NCBI GenBank assembly: GCA_963800065.1
Contig: CAWCZO010000002.1
Span: 124,001-188,000 of the forward strand
Direction: 5' to 3'
DNA length: 64,000 nt
Origin: CAWJFJ01 sp963800065
Lineage (GTDB): Bacteria > Actinomycetota > Acidimicrobiia > Acidimicrobiales > UBA8190
Shown: positions 32,914 to 40,640 of the stretch, piece after piece
Layout: each line of letters starts with the position of its first letter
Numbering within the stretch: position 1 is the stretch's first letter
The notes under the pieces: model-generated
The model's database searches: none
What the model was told of the DNA's origin: nothing
Seen by the model: only the letters and a program-made list of their open reading frames with translations
Position numbers and translations under genes: made by a program

Positions 32914-33414
32914 TCATCCGGAGTCCCCGCCGTCGGCCCGCTCGAGTCTGGCCCGCAGGTGGAAGCCGAGCGGAACACCCACCGCCGCCATCTCGAGGGT
33001 GTGGACGAGCTCGTCCCCCTCCACCTCGACCCGTCGGGACAGGGCGGTCACCTCCTTGGCCGTCGAGGTTCGTGCCATCACCGTCGATCTGAGCGTGACG
33101 ACGGCCCCTTCGCAGCGGCCCTCGGAGACCTCGACGAGGCCGTTGGGATGGGCCAGGACGAGCTCGACCCGTCCTCCCCCCGGGCACCGCCAGTAACCCG
33201 ACTCGGAGTGCGACGGCCGACCGTCCGCCTCGGCCCACGTCCGTTGGGTGTAGCCGATGAACGGCTTTCCCACATGCCAGAAGACACTCTCCTCGGTGAA
33301 GCCGAACGGCTCGACCGTCGGATAGTCACCGTCACCGGCGCCGCGCCAGGTCCCGAGGAGGAAAGCCAGGGGCGCTACATCGGGGTGCAACGGGACGGAG
33401 GCCGGGTTCGGCAT
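32914..33414 (-). CDS. Nitrobindin/THAP4-like heme-binding beta-barrel protein
   Basis: 166-residue FABP-like barrel. The diagnostic LLGTWRGAGDGDYPT (GxWxGxG) is at residues 20-34, and the C-terminal PLGFHLRARLERAD supplies the conserved His that coordinates heme in nitrobindins. It starts MPNPASVPLHPDVAPLAFLLG, typical of the actinobacterial branch. It may handle nitric oxide or peroxynitrite; direct evidence is absent. Confidence 0.87.
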   Translation of the reverse strand: MPNPASVPLHPDVAPLAFLLGTWRGAGDGDYPTVEPFGFTEESVFWHVGKPFIGYTQRTWAEADGRPSHSESGYWRCPGGGRVELVLAHPNGLVEVSEGRCEGAVVTLRSTVMARTSTAKEVTALSRRVEVEGDELVHTLEMAAVGVPLGFHLRARLERADGGDSG

Positions 33415-33479
33415 ACGGCGAACGGTACTGCCAGGATGTGCGTCGGACCGACGGGTGGGCCCCGGTCGAGGAGGCGATC

Positions 33480-34382
33480 ATGCGCATCGGGCTGGGACTC
33501 GAGATGAACGGGACGATCGACGACGTCGTGGCCCGGGCCAAGTCCCTCGCCTCCACCGGTGTCTCCTCGTTGTGGTCGTCCCAGATCTTCGGATGGGACA
33601 CCCTGACGGCCCTGGCCGTCGTGGGCCGGGAGGTGCCGACGGTGACCCTCGGCACCGCCGTCGTCCCGGTCCACCCCCGTCACCCCACGATGTTGGCGGC
33701 CCAGGCTCTCACCGTCCAGGCGGCGACCGGCGGCCGCCTCACTCTCGGGATCGGGCTCTCCCACCAGATGGTGGTGGAGGGCATGTGGGGACTCTCGTTC
33801 GACCGTCCGGCCCGCTACATGGAGGAGTACCTCTCGATCCTCATGCCGATGCTCGCCGGGGAGCAGGTCTCGTTCCAGGGAGAGGTCCTCCGCGCCACCA
33901 TGCTCGGTCCGCCCGACACCCAGGGGGCGACACCGCCCCCCGTTCTCGTCGCCGCCCTCGGCCCGGTGATGCTCGGTATCGCCGCCCGGCAGGCGTCCGG
34001 CACCATCACGTGGATGGTCGGGCTGAACACGCTCTCCGACCACATCGTCCCCACCATCACGGCGGCCGCCGCCGAGGCCGGTCGTCCCGACCCCCAGGTG
34101 GTCGTCACCCTGCCCGTCTGTGTCACCGCCGACGCCGCTGCGGCGCGAGAGAGAGCCGGCCGGATCTTCTCCGTCTACGGCCAGCTCCCCTCCTACCGCG
34201 CCATGCTCGATCGTGAAGGAGCGGCCGGTCCGCCCGATGTGGCCATCGTCGGCGGCGAAGAGGAGGTCTCGGCCGCCATCGGTCGGTTCTCCGACGCCGG
34301 GGCCACCGAGTTCTCGGCCGCCGCCTACGGCACCCCGGAGGAGGTCCAGCGCACCCAGGCGCTCCTGGCGACCTTGGCCTGA
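33480..34382 (+). CDS. LLM-class F420-dependent oxidoreductase, copy 3
   Basis: 300-residue luciferase-like protein of the TIGR03564-like branch. Motifs: GVSSLWSSQIFGWDTLTALAV, LGTAVVPVHPRHPTMLAAQA and LTLGIGLSHQMVVEGMWG. GAGGAGG 5 nt before the ATG fixes the start. It converges on the DsbA-like gene. Confidence 0.88.
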   Translation: MRIGLGLEMNGTIDDVVARAKSLASTGVSSLWSSQIFGWDTLTALAVVGREVPTVTLGTAVVPVHPRHPTMLAAQALTVQAATGGRLTLGIGLSHQMVVEGMWGLSFDRPARYMEEYLSILMPMLAGEQVSFQGEVLRATMLGPPDTQGATPPPVLVAALGPVMLGIAARQASGTITWMVGLNTLSDHIVPTITAAAAEAGRPDPQVVVTLPVCVTADAAAARERAGRIFSVYGQLPSYRAMLDREGAAGPPDVAIVGGEEEVSAAIGRFSDAGATEFSAAAYGTPEEVQRTQALLATLA

Positions 34383-34389
34383 CGCTGGA

Positions 34390-34995
34390 TCAGCGCGAGA
34401 TCGTGGTGTGCTTGAACTCGTTGATCTCGGGATGGCCCACCAGCAGCTCGAGCACGTTCTCGATGGTGGACCGGGCCAGACCGTAGTCGCCCTTCGGCCT
34501 CGTCATGATCCGGACGAAAGCCGAAGCCTCACCGCAGATGAACGTGGGCACCCCGAAAACCTGGTGATCGTTCACCGCTGCCTCGTGCGCCTTGCGGAAT
34601 GCCTGTCGGGGCCACCCTTCCCCGATGGCGGCGAAGACCTCGTCCGCCTCGACGCCGTTCTCCCTGAGGACGTCACCCACCACGGCGTTGTCACGCAGGT
34701 CCTTCCCGGCGTCGTGCCGGGCGGTGAACAGAGCGAGATGGACATCGAGGAACCGCTCCGGGTACCGCTCGCGGACCACGATCCCCGCCTCGATGGCCGT
34801 GAGATCCGACACTTTGTCCGGAGCGTCCCAGACAGGGGTCCCGCCCTCTTCGACATGGGCCTGGGTGAGCGAGAAGGGGAGGTACTCCACGTTCCAGTCG
34901 GCGCCCCCGCGCACGGCGTCGACCAGGTGCTCATGGACGTTGCGGGCGAAAGGGCACCTGTAGTCGTAGGTGACGCCGAACGAGAGAGTGCTCAT
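34390..34995 (-). CDS. DsbA/FrnE-like thioredoxin-fold oxidoreductase
   Basis: 201-residue cytosolic DsbA-family protein. The active-site position reads YDYRCPFARN, so only the first cysteine of a CxxC is present; a second Cys occurs in FGVPTFICGE near the cis-Pro. Such monothiol forms are common in the 2-hydroxychromene isomerase/FrnE group, where glutathione or mycothiol may serve. GGGAGG precedes ATG 34995. Its start overlaps the stop of the PAP2 gene (ATGA), so it was probably the last gene of that operon and the IS insertion may reduce its expression. Confidence 0.85.
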   Translation of the reverse strand: MSTLSFGVTYDYRCPFARNVHEHLVDAVRGGADWNVEYLPFSLTQAHVEEGGTPVWDAPDKVSDLTAIEAGIVVRERYPERFLDVHLALFTARHDAGKDLRDNAVVGDVLRENGVEADEVFAAIGEGWPRQAFRKAHEAAVNDHQVFGVPTFICGEASAFVRIMTRPKGDYGLARSTIENVLELLVGHPEINEFKHTTISR

Positions 34996-35405
34996 GGTCC
35001 TCCCAACGCCTTCCCGGCCGACCTCATTCCACCGTGCGTCGATCTCGCCCCCCACGGACGGGCCATCCGCCGCCCGATGCGTCCCAGAGTGATCCTCAGC
35101 GCCGCTCCGGCCGCCACATCGCTGGCATGGTGCTGTCGCAGATGGAGCCGGCTGACGGACACCGCCGCCGCCACCAGGTAGTAGGCGGGACCCAGGGGGT
35201 CGTCCTCGGCCAACAGGGTGGCGGCACACCAGGCGGCGAGCGTGTGGCCCGACGGAAAGCTGGCCGACGTCGGAACGCGGACCGGTGCCGGATCGCTCCG
35301 GCGCCGCTCCGGCCGCCCCCGTCCGACAGCCGACTTCACCACTGCGTTCACGACCGGGGTGACGGCACCGCTGAAGGCGATGGCCCAGGCGGCGCGGGAC
35401 CGTCT
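34992..35405 (-). pseudogene. PAP2-family phosphatase, C-terminal fragment (interrupted by IS3-family element)
   Basis: Carries all PAP2 catalytic motifs: KSAVGRGRP, SASFPSGHTLAAW and SRLHLRQHHASD. The N-terminal part lies at 36648-36816 on the far side of the insertion element. Removing 35406-36647 and one GTCT copy restores a 193-codon frame without a gap or stop, giving a 192-residue membrane phosphatase of undecaprenyl-pyrophosphate or phosphatidate type. The ORF visible now starts within the element and is unlikely to be a functional enzyme. Confidence 0.9.
35402..35405. repeat. Target-site duplication, left copy (GTCT)
   Basis: GTCT at 35402-35405 is repeated at 36648-36651, directly flanking the inverted ends of the IS3-family element. 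Four-bp duplications are typical of the IS407-type subgroup. Confidence 0.85.
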
Positions 35406-35485
35406 TGACCTGACCCCATCCAGCGGATCCACCACCTTCGAGAGTCCTCTTGCCCACCATGTTGGGCGGAAGGAGGATGATCAAG

Positions 35486-35764
35486 GTGAAACACCGACGT
35501 CATACACCCGAGCAGGTCGTTCGGAAGCTGCGCGAGGCCGATCGCCTGCTTGGTGAAGGAGCCGACATCGCCGCCGTGGCCCGGCACCTCGAGATCTCCG
35601 AACAGACCTACCACCGTTGGCGCCAGCAATACGGATCGATGCAGGCCGACGACGTGAAGCGGCTGAAGGAGCTCGAGCACGAGAACACCCGGCTGAAGCG
35701 AATTGTGGCCGACCAGGCCCTCGACATCGTGGCCTTGAAGGATGTGGCTGAGGGAAAATTCTGA
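35486..35764 (+). CDS. IS3-family transposase OrfA
   Basis: DNA-binding part of the transposase, 92 residues: KHRRHTPEQVVRKLREAD, helix-turn-helix AAVARHLEISEQTYHRWRQQYG, and the leucine-zipper helix KRLKELEHENTRLKRIVADQ. AGGAGG at 35471-35476 is 9 nt before GTG 35486 but touches ATG 35477, so the GTG is the better start. A slippery heptamer G-GGA-AAA spans 35752-35758, two codons before the stop. Confidence 0.88.
   Translation: MKHRRHTPEQVVRKLREADRLLGEGADIAAVARHLEISEQTYHRWRQQYGSMQADDVKRLKELEHENTRLKRIVADQALDIVALKDVAEGKF
35752..35758 (+). promoter_or_regulatory. Slippery heptamer for -1 frameshifting, G GGA AAA
   Basis: Fits X XXY YYZ in the OrfA frame. A -1 shift here bypasses the OrfA stop at 35762-35764, and the new frame is open (ILSPARRR...) into OrfB, giving an OrfAB fusion transposase. 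Confidence 0.75.
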
Positions 35765-35793
35765 GCCCGGCACGGCGCCGTCGGGCGGTTCAG

Positions 35794-36633
35794 ATGATCC
35801 AAGAGAGACACGGGTTCTCCGAGCGCCGGGCCTGCAGACTTCTAGGCCAACCCCGTTCCACCCAGAGACGCCCACCGCCACCGGTGCCCGACGAAGAGGA
35901 GCGCATCCGGGCTCGGCTCCGGGCCCTGGCCCGGCAGCGTCCCCGCTATGGGTATCGCCGGATGACCGCTCTCTTGCGAGAGGAGGGCTTCTGCGTCAAC
36001 CACAAGAGGATCCAGCGCCTGTGCCGTGACGAGGGACTTCGCGTGCTCAGGCGCCCGAAGAAGCGTTTCCGGGTCGGCATCTCCACGGTGCCGGCCACTC
36101 GGTTGCGGGCCACCCATCCCGACCACGTCTGGGCCATCGACTTCCTGTTCGACCAGACCGCGGACCTGCGGACGTTGAAGGTCCTGGCCATCACCGACGA
36201 GTTCACGAAGGAGGCCCTCGCCATCGAGGTCGACCGTTCCATCGACGCCGATCACACCGTCAGGACCCTCGACCGGATCGTGGCCCGGACAGGACGGCGT
36301 CCCGAGCTGCTGCGAATGGACAACGGTCCGGAGCTCACCGCGCATGCTCTTCGCGACTGGTGCCGGTTCTCCAGGGCCGGCACGAGCTATATCGAACCGG
36401 GCAGCCCCTGGGAGAACCCCTTCATCGAGTCGTTCAACGGCAAGCTCCGAGACGAACTCCTCGACGGCGAGATCTTCGAGACGCTGCTCGAGGCCCAGAT
36501 CCTGGCCGAGGACTTCCGGATCGACTACAACACCTACAGGCCACACTCATCGCTCGGGTACTTGGCGCCCTCCAGGTTCGCCGAGCGGTGGCACGTCAAC
36601 GAAGCCGGACTCCCAGAGTTGGTGGACTCATAA
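35794..36633 (+). CDS. IS3-family transposase OrfB (DDE catalytic part)
   Basis: 279 residues from ATG 35794, although the frame is open back to the OrfA slippery site and the active protein is probably the OrfAB fusion. The catalytic triad is D116 (WAIDFLF), D176 (RMDNGPE) and E212 (FIESFNGKLRDE), with 35 residues between the last two, the DD(35)E spacing of the family. The leading HTH_21 region is RPRYGYRRMTALLREEGFCVNHKRIQRL. Confidence 0.92.
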   Translation: MIQERHGFSERRACRLLGQPRSTQRRPPPPVPDEEERIRARLRALARQRPRYGYRRMTALLREEGFCVNHKRIQRLCRDEGLRVLRRPKKRFRVGISTVPATRLRATHPDHVWAIDFLFDQTADLRTLKVLAITDEFTKEALAIEVDRSIDADHTVRTLDRIVARTGRRPELLRMDNGPELTAHALRDWCRFSRAGTSYIEPGSPWENPFIESFNGKLRDELLDGEIFETLLEAQILAEDFRIDYNTYRPHSSLGYLAPSRFAERWHVNEAGLPELVDS

Positions 36634-36647
36634 TCGGGGGCAGGTCA

Positions 36648-36816
36648 GTCTTCCCGGGCACCGTCCGCGGGCCAACCCGATCAGGAACCACACGAGGCCG
36701 TGATCACCGAGGGCCGAGGCGCCGTAGGCCAGTGCGTCGGCCACGGGACGGCCCCGCCAGGGGACCAACACCGAGTCCACCCGTTCATCGATGGCGTCGA
36801 CGACGGGCCAGGCCAT
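36648..36816 (-). pseudogene. PAP2-family phosphatase, N-terminal fragment
   Basis: Encodes the beginning of the interrupted phosphatase: MAWPVVDAIDERVDSVLV, then a first membrane helix (GDHGLVWFLIGLARGR). It runs into the insertion sequence after codon 56. It begins 9 bp downstream of the RecB-like nuclease stop, so it belonged to an operon hydrolase-nuclease-PAP2-DsbA on the minus strand. Confidence 0.85.
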
Positions 36817-36825
36817 CCCCCGAGG

Positions 36826-37647
36826 CTACGGGGACGCGGCCCCCGCCTCGACGCCCGGAGCCGACGCCTGAGCGGGATCACCTCCGAAGGCGGGGCAGAA
36901 GGCCTGGAAATTGCACCAGCGGCACAACGCGGAGGGCTTCGGTCGGAAGTCCTCGTCCTCACACGCCCGCTCGATGGCCGACCACACCGCCCCCGTCCGC
37001 TGTCGCAGACCGCGGAGGGCCTGTTCCGACGGCTCCGCCTCGATGACGACCGGATCCTTCAGATAGAGAAGCCTCACGCTCTTGGGTCGACGTCCGAGAA
37101 CCTGCTCGCACAGCAGGGCGTAGAACTGCACGCCACCCAATCGGCTGTGCTCCTGCATCTCGCTCGGCGTCCGCCCCGTCTTGTAGTCGACCACGATGAA
37201 TTCGCCGTCGGGAGTCACATCGAGCCGGTCGATGATTCCCCGCAACCGCAGGCCGCCGACATCGGCTTCGAGGAGGAGTTCGACACCGACGGCGTCGACG
37301 GCGTCCGGGTCCTCGAGGCGGAGATAACCGGCCACGAGTCTCCCGGCATCGGCGAGAAACTCGTCGCGTTCGGGGCCCGACAGCCCCAGCCCTTCGAATT
37401 CCGGGTCGTCGCCGAGCGCCCGCCACGCCTCGTCCAGCGATGCCCTGGCCGCCTCCGGGGTCCGCTGGCCGCGCCCGTGATTCCAGAAGAGGCCCTCGAG
37501 GGCGCTGTGGACGAGGGTGCCCTTCACCATGTGGGGGGCGGGGGGCTCGGGCAGGCGATCGATGACCGAGAACCGGAAGGCCAGCGCGCAGTCCTTGAAG
37601 GTGCTCACCTTCGACGGTGACAGGGAGCGGGGGACCGGGAGAGCCAT
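36826..37647 (-). CDS. RecB-family PD-(D/E)XK exonuclease (Cas4-like) with Fe-S cysteines
   Basis: 273-residue nuclease. The catalytic block is LRGIIDRLDVTPDGEFIVVDYKTGR (D...D-x-K), preceded by GTLVHSALEGLF (QhxxY-type His region). One N-terminal Cys in STFKDCALAFRF and three C-terminal Cys in CRWCNFQAFCP form the iron-sulfur set typical of AddB/Cas4-like nucleases. There are no helicase motifs and no CRISPR array nearby, so it is a stand-alone repair-type nuclease. ATG 37647 gives the usual N-terminus (SLSPSKVSTFKDC). Confidence 0.9.
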   Translation of the reverse strand: MALPVPRSLSPSKVSTFKDCALAFRFSVIDRLPEPPAPHMVKGTLVHSALEGLFWNHGRGQRTPEAARASLDEAWRALGDDPEFEGLGLSGPERDEFLADAGRLVAGYLRLEDPDAVDAVGVELLLEADVGGLRLRGIIDRLDVTPDGEFIVVDYKTGRTPSEMQEHSRLGGVQFYALLCEQVLGRRPKSVRLLYLKDPVVIEAEPSEQALRGLRQRTGAVWSAIERACEDEDFRPKPSALCRWCNFQAFCPAFGGDPAQASAPGVEAGAASP

Positions 37648-37657
37648 CGGACCGAGG

Positions 37658-38557
37658 CTACGCCGTGGGTGTGCCGGTATCGGGTTCCACGGCCAATGCC
37701 ACGGATCGGGCCACCGCACCGGGGTCGACCAGGGGCCCGAAGTGGTCGAGGCCGGTGAATACCTCGACGCGCGACCGGGGCAGCCGTCCGGCCAGGAGTT
37801 CGAGGAAGGCGGGACCGATGGCGTCGGTCCCGGCGCCGCAGGCCAGGGTCACCGGGCAGCGGACCTCACCCAGACGGGCGAAGGCATCGTGGGCGAGACC
37901 GTGGGCGTACACCTGGGCCTCGTCCCGGCGACGACACCGGAGCCGGATCCCGCCGGCACCGGACGCGAATCCGTTCTCGACATACGCCTCCAGGACATCG
38001 GGGTGAAGCCGGTCGAAGGGTGCCTTGGCCGAGAAGTTGGCCAGGGCCTCCTCACGGGAGGCGAACTCTTCGCGCCGGCGCAGGGCACCGGCCGCCAGGG
38101 GATTGGTCTCCAGGCCGGGCGGGAGAGGGGTGTCGCCGGGGTGCATGACCGGCTCGTAGCAATACAGAGAGGAGAACCTTCCCGGCTGGGCCTGCTCGGC
38201 CAGGAGGAGGGCGGCGGCCCCGCAGGAATGGCCGAAGGCGGCGGGCCGGTCGAGACCGAGACGGTCGGCCACCGCCAGCACGTCGGCGGCGAATCCGTGC
38301 CAGCCGAAGTCCTCCCCGGCCGGACGCTCCGAAGCCCCGTGGGCCCTGGCGTCGAAGGCGATGCAGCGGTAGCGGCCGCCCAACCGGCGGGCCAGCGGCG
38401 TGAGCACGGCCGCGGAGAAACCGGTGGCGTGGGCGAGGAGGAGATCCGGACCCGATCCCCCGAAGTCGTAGTAGGCGATCCCGACACCATCGGGCGTTCT
38501 GGCCCGGCCGGTCGGGCGGGCCTCCGAACCGGGAGATCCCGTCCCGGTCGAAGGCAT
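37658..38557 (-). CDS. Alpha/beta hydrolase
   Basis: 299-residue serine hydrolase from ATG 38557. LLLAHATGFSAAV holds the oxyanion region, GHSCGA with Ser111 is the nucleophile elbow, and LDHFGPLVDP has the catalytic His near the end. Position 10 bp upstream of the RecB-like nuclease makes it first in that operon. Substrate unknown. An in-frame start at 38674 overlaps the divergent OsmC gene and is less likely. Confidence 0.85.
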   Translation of the reverse strand: MPSTGTGSPGSEARPTGRARTPDGVGIAYYDFGGSGPDLLLAHATGFSAAVLTPLARRLGGRYRCIAFDARAHGASERPAGEDFGWHGFAADVLAVADRLGLDRPAAFGHSCGAAALLLAEQAQPGRFSSLYCYEPVMHPGDTPLPPGLETNPLAAGALRRREEFASREEALANFSAKAPFDRLHPDVLEAYVENGFASGAGGIRLRCRRRDEAQVYAHGLAHDAFARLGEVRCPVTLACGAGTDAIGPAFLELLAGRLPRSRVEVFTGLDHFGPLVDPGAVARSVALAVEPDTGTPTA

Positions 38558-38676
38558 GGTCGCCGAGATTACCGGCCCTCCGGCGATGACCTGTGCCTCC
38601 GGCCTTCCTTTACCATCGTGGACGGCCATTGCGAGCGGAGCGGCGCCGGAGGCGTCGGTGGGGGGAGTTGACACCG

Positions 38677-39084
38677 GTGACCACGGGAAGACAACGACTC
38701 GTCCGACGGCGGGGACTGACTTTCGAGGGAGTGGACTCCCGGGGCTTCCACCTGGCCATCAGCGGGGACCCTGAGATCGAGGGGGCCAAGCCCTCGGACC
38801 TGCTCCCCCTGGCCCTCGCCTCGTGTCTCGCCTACGACGTCGTCGTCGTCCTGGAGAAGAAACGCCAGGAGCTCCGCGCCCTGGTGGTCGAGATCGAATC
38901 CGACCAGCAGGACGCCGCCCCCTTCCGCTTCGTCCGTATCGCGGTCCGGTTCGAAGTGACCGGAGTCATCGAGAAGGCGGCCGCCGCCCGGGCTCTCGAG
39001 CTCGCCGAGAAGAACTGCCCCGTCCTGGCCAGCATCTCTCCGCTGGTCGAGGTGGTCACATCGATCGACGTCGGCTCACCCTGA
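38677..39084 (+). CDS. OsmC family peroxiredoxin-like protein
   Basis: 135-residue OsmC/YhfA-type protein. Both redox cysteines are present: LPLALASCLAYDVVVVLEKKR and LAEKNCPVLASIS. DPEIEGAKPSDL before the first Cys is the family motif. GGGGGAG lies 8 nt before GTG 38677. Probably reduces organic hydroperoxides or binds small thioesters. Transcribed divergently from the hydrolase operon. Confidence 0.88.
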   Translation: MTTGRQRLVRRRGLTFEGVDSRGFHLAISGDPEIEGAKPSDLLPLALASCLAYDVVVVLEKKRQELRALVVEIESDQQDAAPFRFVRIAVRFEVTGVIEKAAAARALELAEKNCPVLASISPLVEVVTSIDVGSP

Positions 39085-39156
39085 CGGGCCACTGGTTTGG
39101 TGGCGCCCGCCGTGCTCGGCTACCGGGTACGTCGGGACAAGGTCGACGTCACAGGG

Positions 39157-39227
39157 AGCGGGCGACGGGAATCGAACCCGCATGACCAGCTTGGAAGGCT
39201 GGGACTCTGCCATTGAGCTACGCCCGC
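39157..39227 (-). tRNA. tRNA-Gly (anticodon TCC)
   Basis: The complement strand folds into a full cloverleaf. The acceptor stem is GCGGGCG/CGCCCGC, the anticodon stem CCAGC/GCTGG with loop CTTCCAA, and the T-loop TTCGATT. The discriminator is T and CCA is not encoded. It decodes GGA and GGG-type glycine codons. Confidence 0.95.
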
Positions 39228-39301
39228 GGAACGGCTCCGAGGTTATCCGAGCAGGCGCCGCCCGATGAACCGATGACCCGTGTCGAATCGCGGTCCGTGA
39301 C

Positions 39302-39325
39302 GTGGTGGTCCACTGAATGGGGTCA
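39302..39325. repeat. Solo terminus of an IS3-family element (remnant)
   Basis: This 24-bp segment (GTGGTGGTCCACTG then AATGGGGTCA) matches the reverse complement of the left end of the IS3-family copy at 35406 with three mismatches and one gap. No transposase lies beside it, so it is a relic end. Confidence 0.7.
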
Positions 39326-39334
39326 AGCCCCATC

Positions 39335-39349
39335 TGGTCGGGGAGGGGG
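39335..39349. repeat. Direct repeat of tRNA-Pro 3' end (possible att site)
   Basis: TGGTCGGGGAGGGGG is identical to 40564-40578, which is the CCA end and acceptor arm of tRNA-Pro. The match continues imperfectly into the T arm (TGAAACC versus TGAACCC). This layout is expected when an element integrates at a tRNA 3' end. Confidence 0.65.
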
Positions 39350-39386
39350 TGTCTGAAACCAGGACATAAGCGAAGCTTGGCTCGCT

Positions 39387-40526
39387 GATGTGTCAAGACA
39401 TAGGCGAAACCCGAGGTGGGAGGTTCGCTTGTGGACAAGGCCCGGTTCGATCTACCGGCTGCTCGAGCGCTACCGGGCGGAGGGGGAGGCGGGCCTCGTC
39501 CCTCGCTCGAAGCGGCCTCATACCTCGCCCTCCGCCTTCGGGGCCGAGGTCGAGAACGAGATCGTGCTGCTGCGCAAGCAGCTGGCCGAGGAAGGCCTCG
39601 ACGCCGGAGCGCAGACCATCCACGCCCACCTGGAGCGCCACTACGGCGCCTCCCCCTCGGCGAGCACCATCCAACGGATCCTGCGGCGGCGGGGCTGCAT
39701 CGTGCCCCAGCCCCAGAAGAGGCCCCGGTCCTCGTTCATCAGGTTCGAGGCCGAGCTGCCCAACGAGTGTTGGCAGAGCGACGTCACCCACTGGGCCATC
39801 GCCGGTGGGAGATACACCGAGATCGTGAACATCATCGACGACCACAGCCGGCTGTGCCTGGCCTCGGTGGCTCTGGAGGTGGTGAAGGCGGTGGACGTGG
39901 TGCAGGTCTTCGAGGACACGACCGAGATCTATGGCGTCCCCGCTTCTTTCCTCACCGACAACGGCTGCGTGTACACGGCGAGATACCGGGGCGGGAAGGT
40001 GGCCCTCGAGACCAAGCTCGAGGGTCTCGGGGTCGTCTTCAAGCACTCCAGTCCCTACCATCCCCAGACCTGCGGGAAGGTCGAGAGGTTCCACCAGACA
40101 CTCAAGAAATACCTGGCCAAGCAGCCCCGGGCCCGAACCCTGGCCCAGCTCCAGGCCCAGATCGACCGCTTCGTCGCCTACTACAACGCCGAGCGTCCCC
40201 ATCGCTCTCTCGGCCGACGCACCCCGAGAGACGCCTATGACGCCAGGGTCAAGGCCCATCCCGTGGGCGGCCCCGGTGGGCACTTCCGCGTCCGCCACGA
40301 CGTGGTGGACGGCTGCGGCAAGCTCACCGTGCGCTACCAGTCCAGGCTCCGCCACATCGGCATGGGAGCGAGGTTCGCCGGCGAACCCGTGGTGCTCTTC
40401 ATCGCCGATGCCGAGGTCCGGGTGGTGTCAGAGGACGGCGTTGTGCTGCGGGAACTGACCCTCGATCCGGCCCTCGACTACCACCCACAGACTCTCGGCT
40501 GGAGTTCGCCGATGTCTTGACACATC
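39387..40526 (+). mobile_element. IS481-family element, decayed, with extra terminal repeats
   Basis: Bounded by inverted ends GATGTGTCAAGACATAGGCG (39387 onwards) and its near-perfect complement ending at 40526. A second copy of the right end lies at 40539-40560, and a degenerate second left end at about 39362-39377. No target duplication is obvious. The transposase inside has lost its N-terminal domain, so the copy is probably immobile without help. Confidence 0.8.
39431..40520 (+). pseudogene. IS481-family transposase, N-terminal HTH region deleted and out of frame
   Basis: A GTG at 39431 with GGGAGG upstream begins VDKARF, the usual start of this transposase group. The frame then shifts, and the remaining protein resumes in another frame at IYRLLERYRAEGEAGLVPRS. 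The intervening helix-turn-helix (roughly 25 codons in relatives) is missing. The catalytic core is otherwise intact, with D in CWQSDVTHW, D in FLTDNGCVY and E in GKVERFHQT. The long frame from 39390 is open but starts inside the element end. Confidence 0.8.
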
Positions 40527-40538
40527 ATGGACAAGTCA

Positions 40539-40560
40539 TTCGCCGATGACTTGACACATG
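40539..40560. repeat. Second IS481 right terminus
   Basis: Direct repeat of 40505-40526 with two mismatches, 34 bp further on. It ends 3 bp short of the tRNA-Pro CCA end. Confidence 0.75.
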
Positions 40561-40563
40561 ACA

Positions 40564-40640
40564 TGGTCGGGGAGGGGGGATTTGAACCCCCGACCTCCTG
40601 CTCCCAAAGCAGGTGCGCTACCGTGCTGCGCTACTCCCCG
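40564..40640 (-). tRNA. tRNA-Pro (anticodon TGG), CCA encoded
   Basis: The complement strand gives acceptor stem CGGGGAG/CTCCCCG, anticodon stem CCTGC/GCAGG with loop TTTGGGA, T-loop TTCAAAT, discriminator A and an encoded CCA at 40566-40564. Its 3' end is partly duplicated at 39335. ORFs reading through this gene are artefacts. Confidence 0.96.

Larger units (their letters stand above)
35406..36647 (+). mobile_element. IS3-family insertion sequence (IS407-like), 1242 bp
   Basis: Complete element. The ends are inverted repeats: TGACCTGACCCC at 35406-35417, and TGACCTGCCCCC read inward from 36647, with a further matching TCCACCA block inside each end. It is flanked by the 4-bp direct repeat GTCT. 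It carries overlapping orfA and orfB in the arrangement used for -1 frameshifting. The clean duplication and intact genes suggest a recent insertion. Confidence 0.93.

Noticed and set aside
36826..37647. Cas4/CRISPR association of the RecB-like nuclease
   Set aside because: The nuclease has Cas4-like cysteines, but there are no cas genes or CRISPR repeats anywhere in the window.
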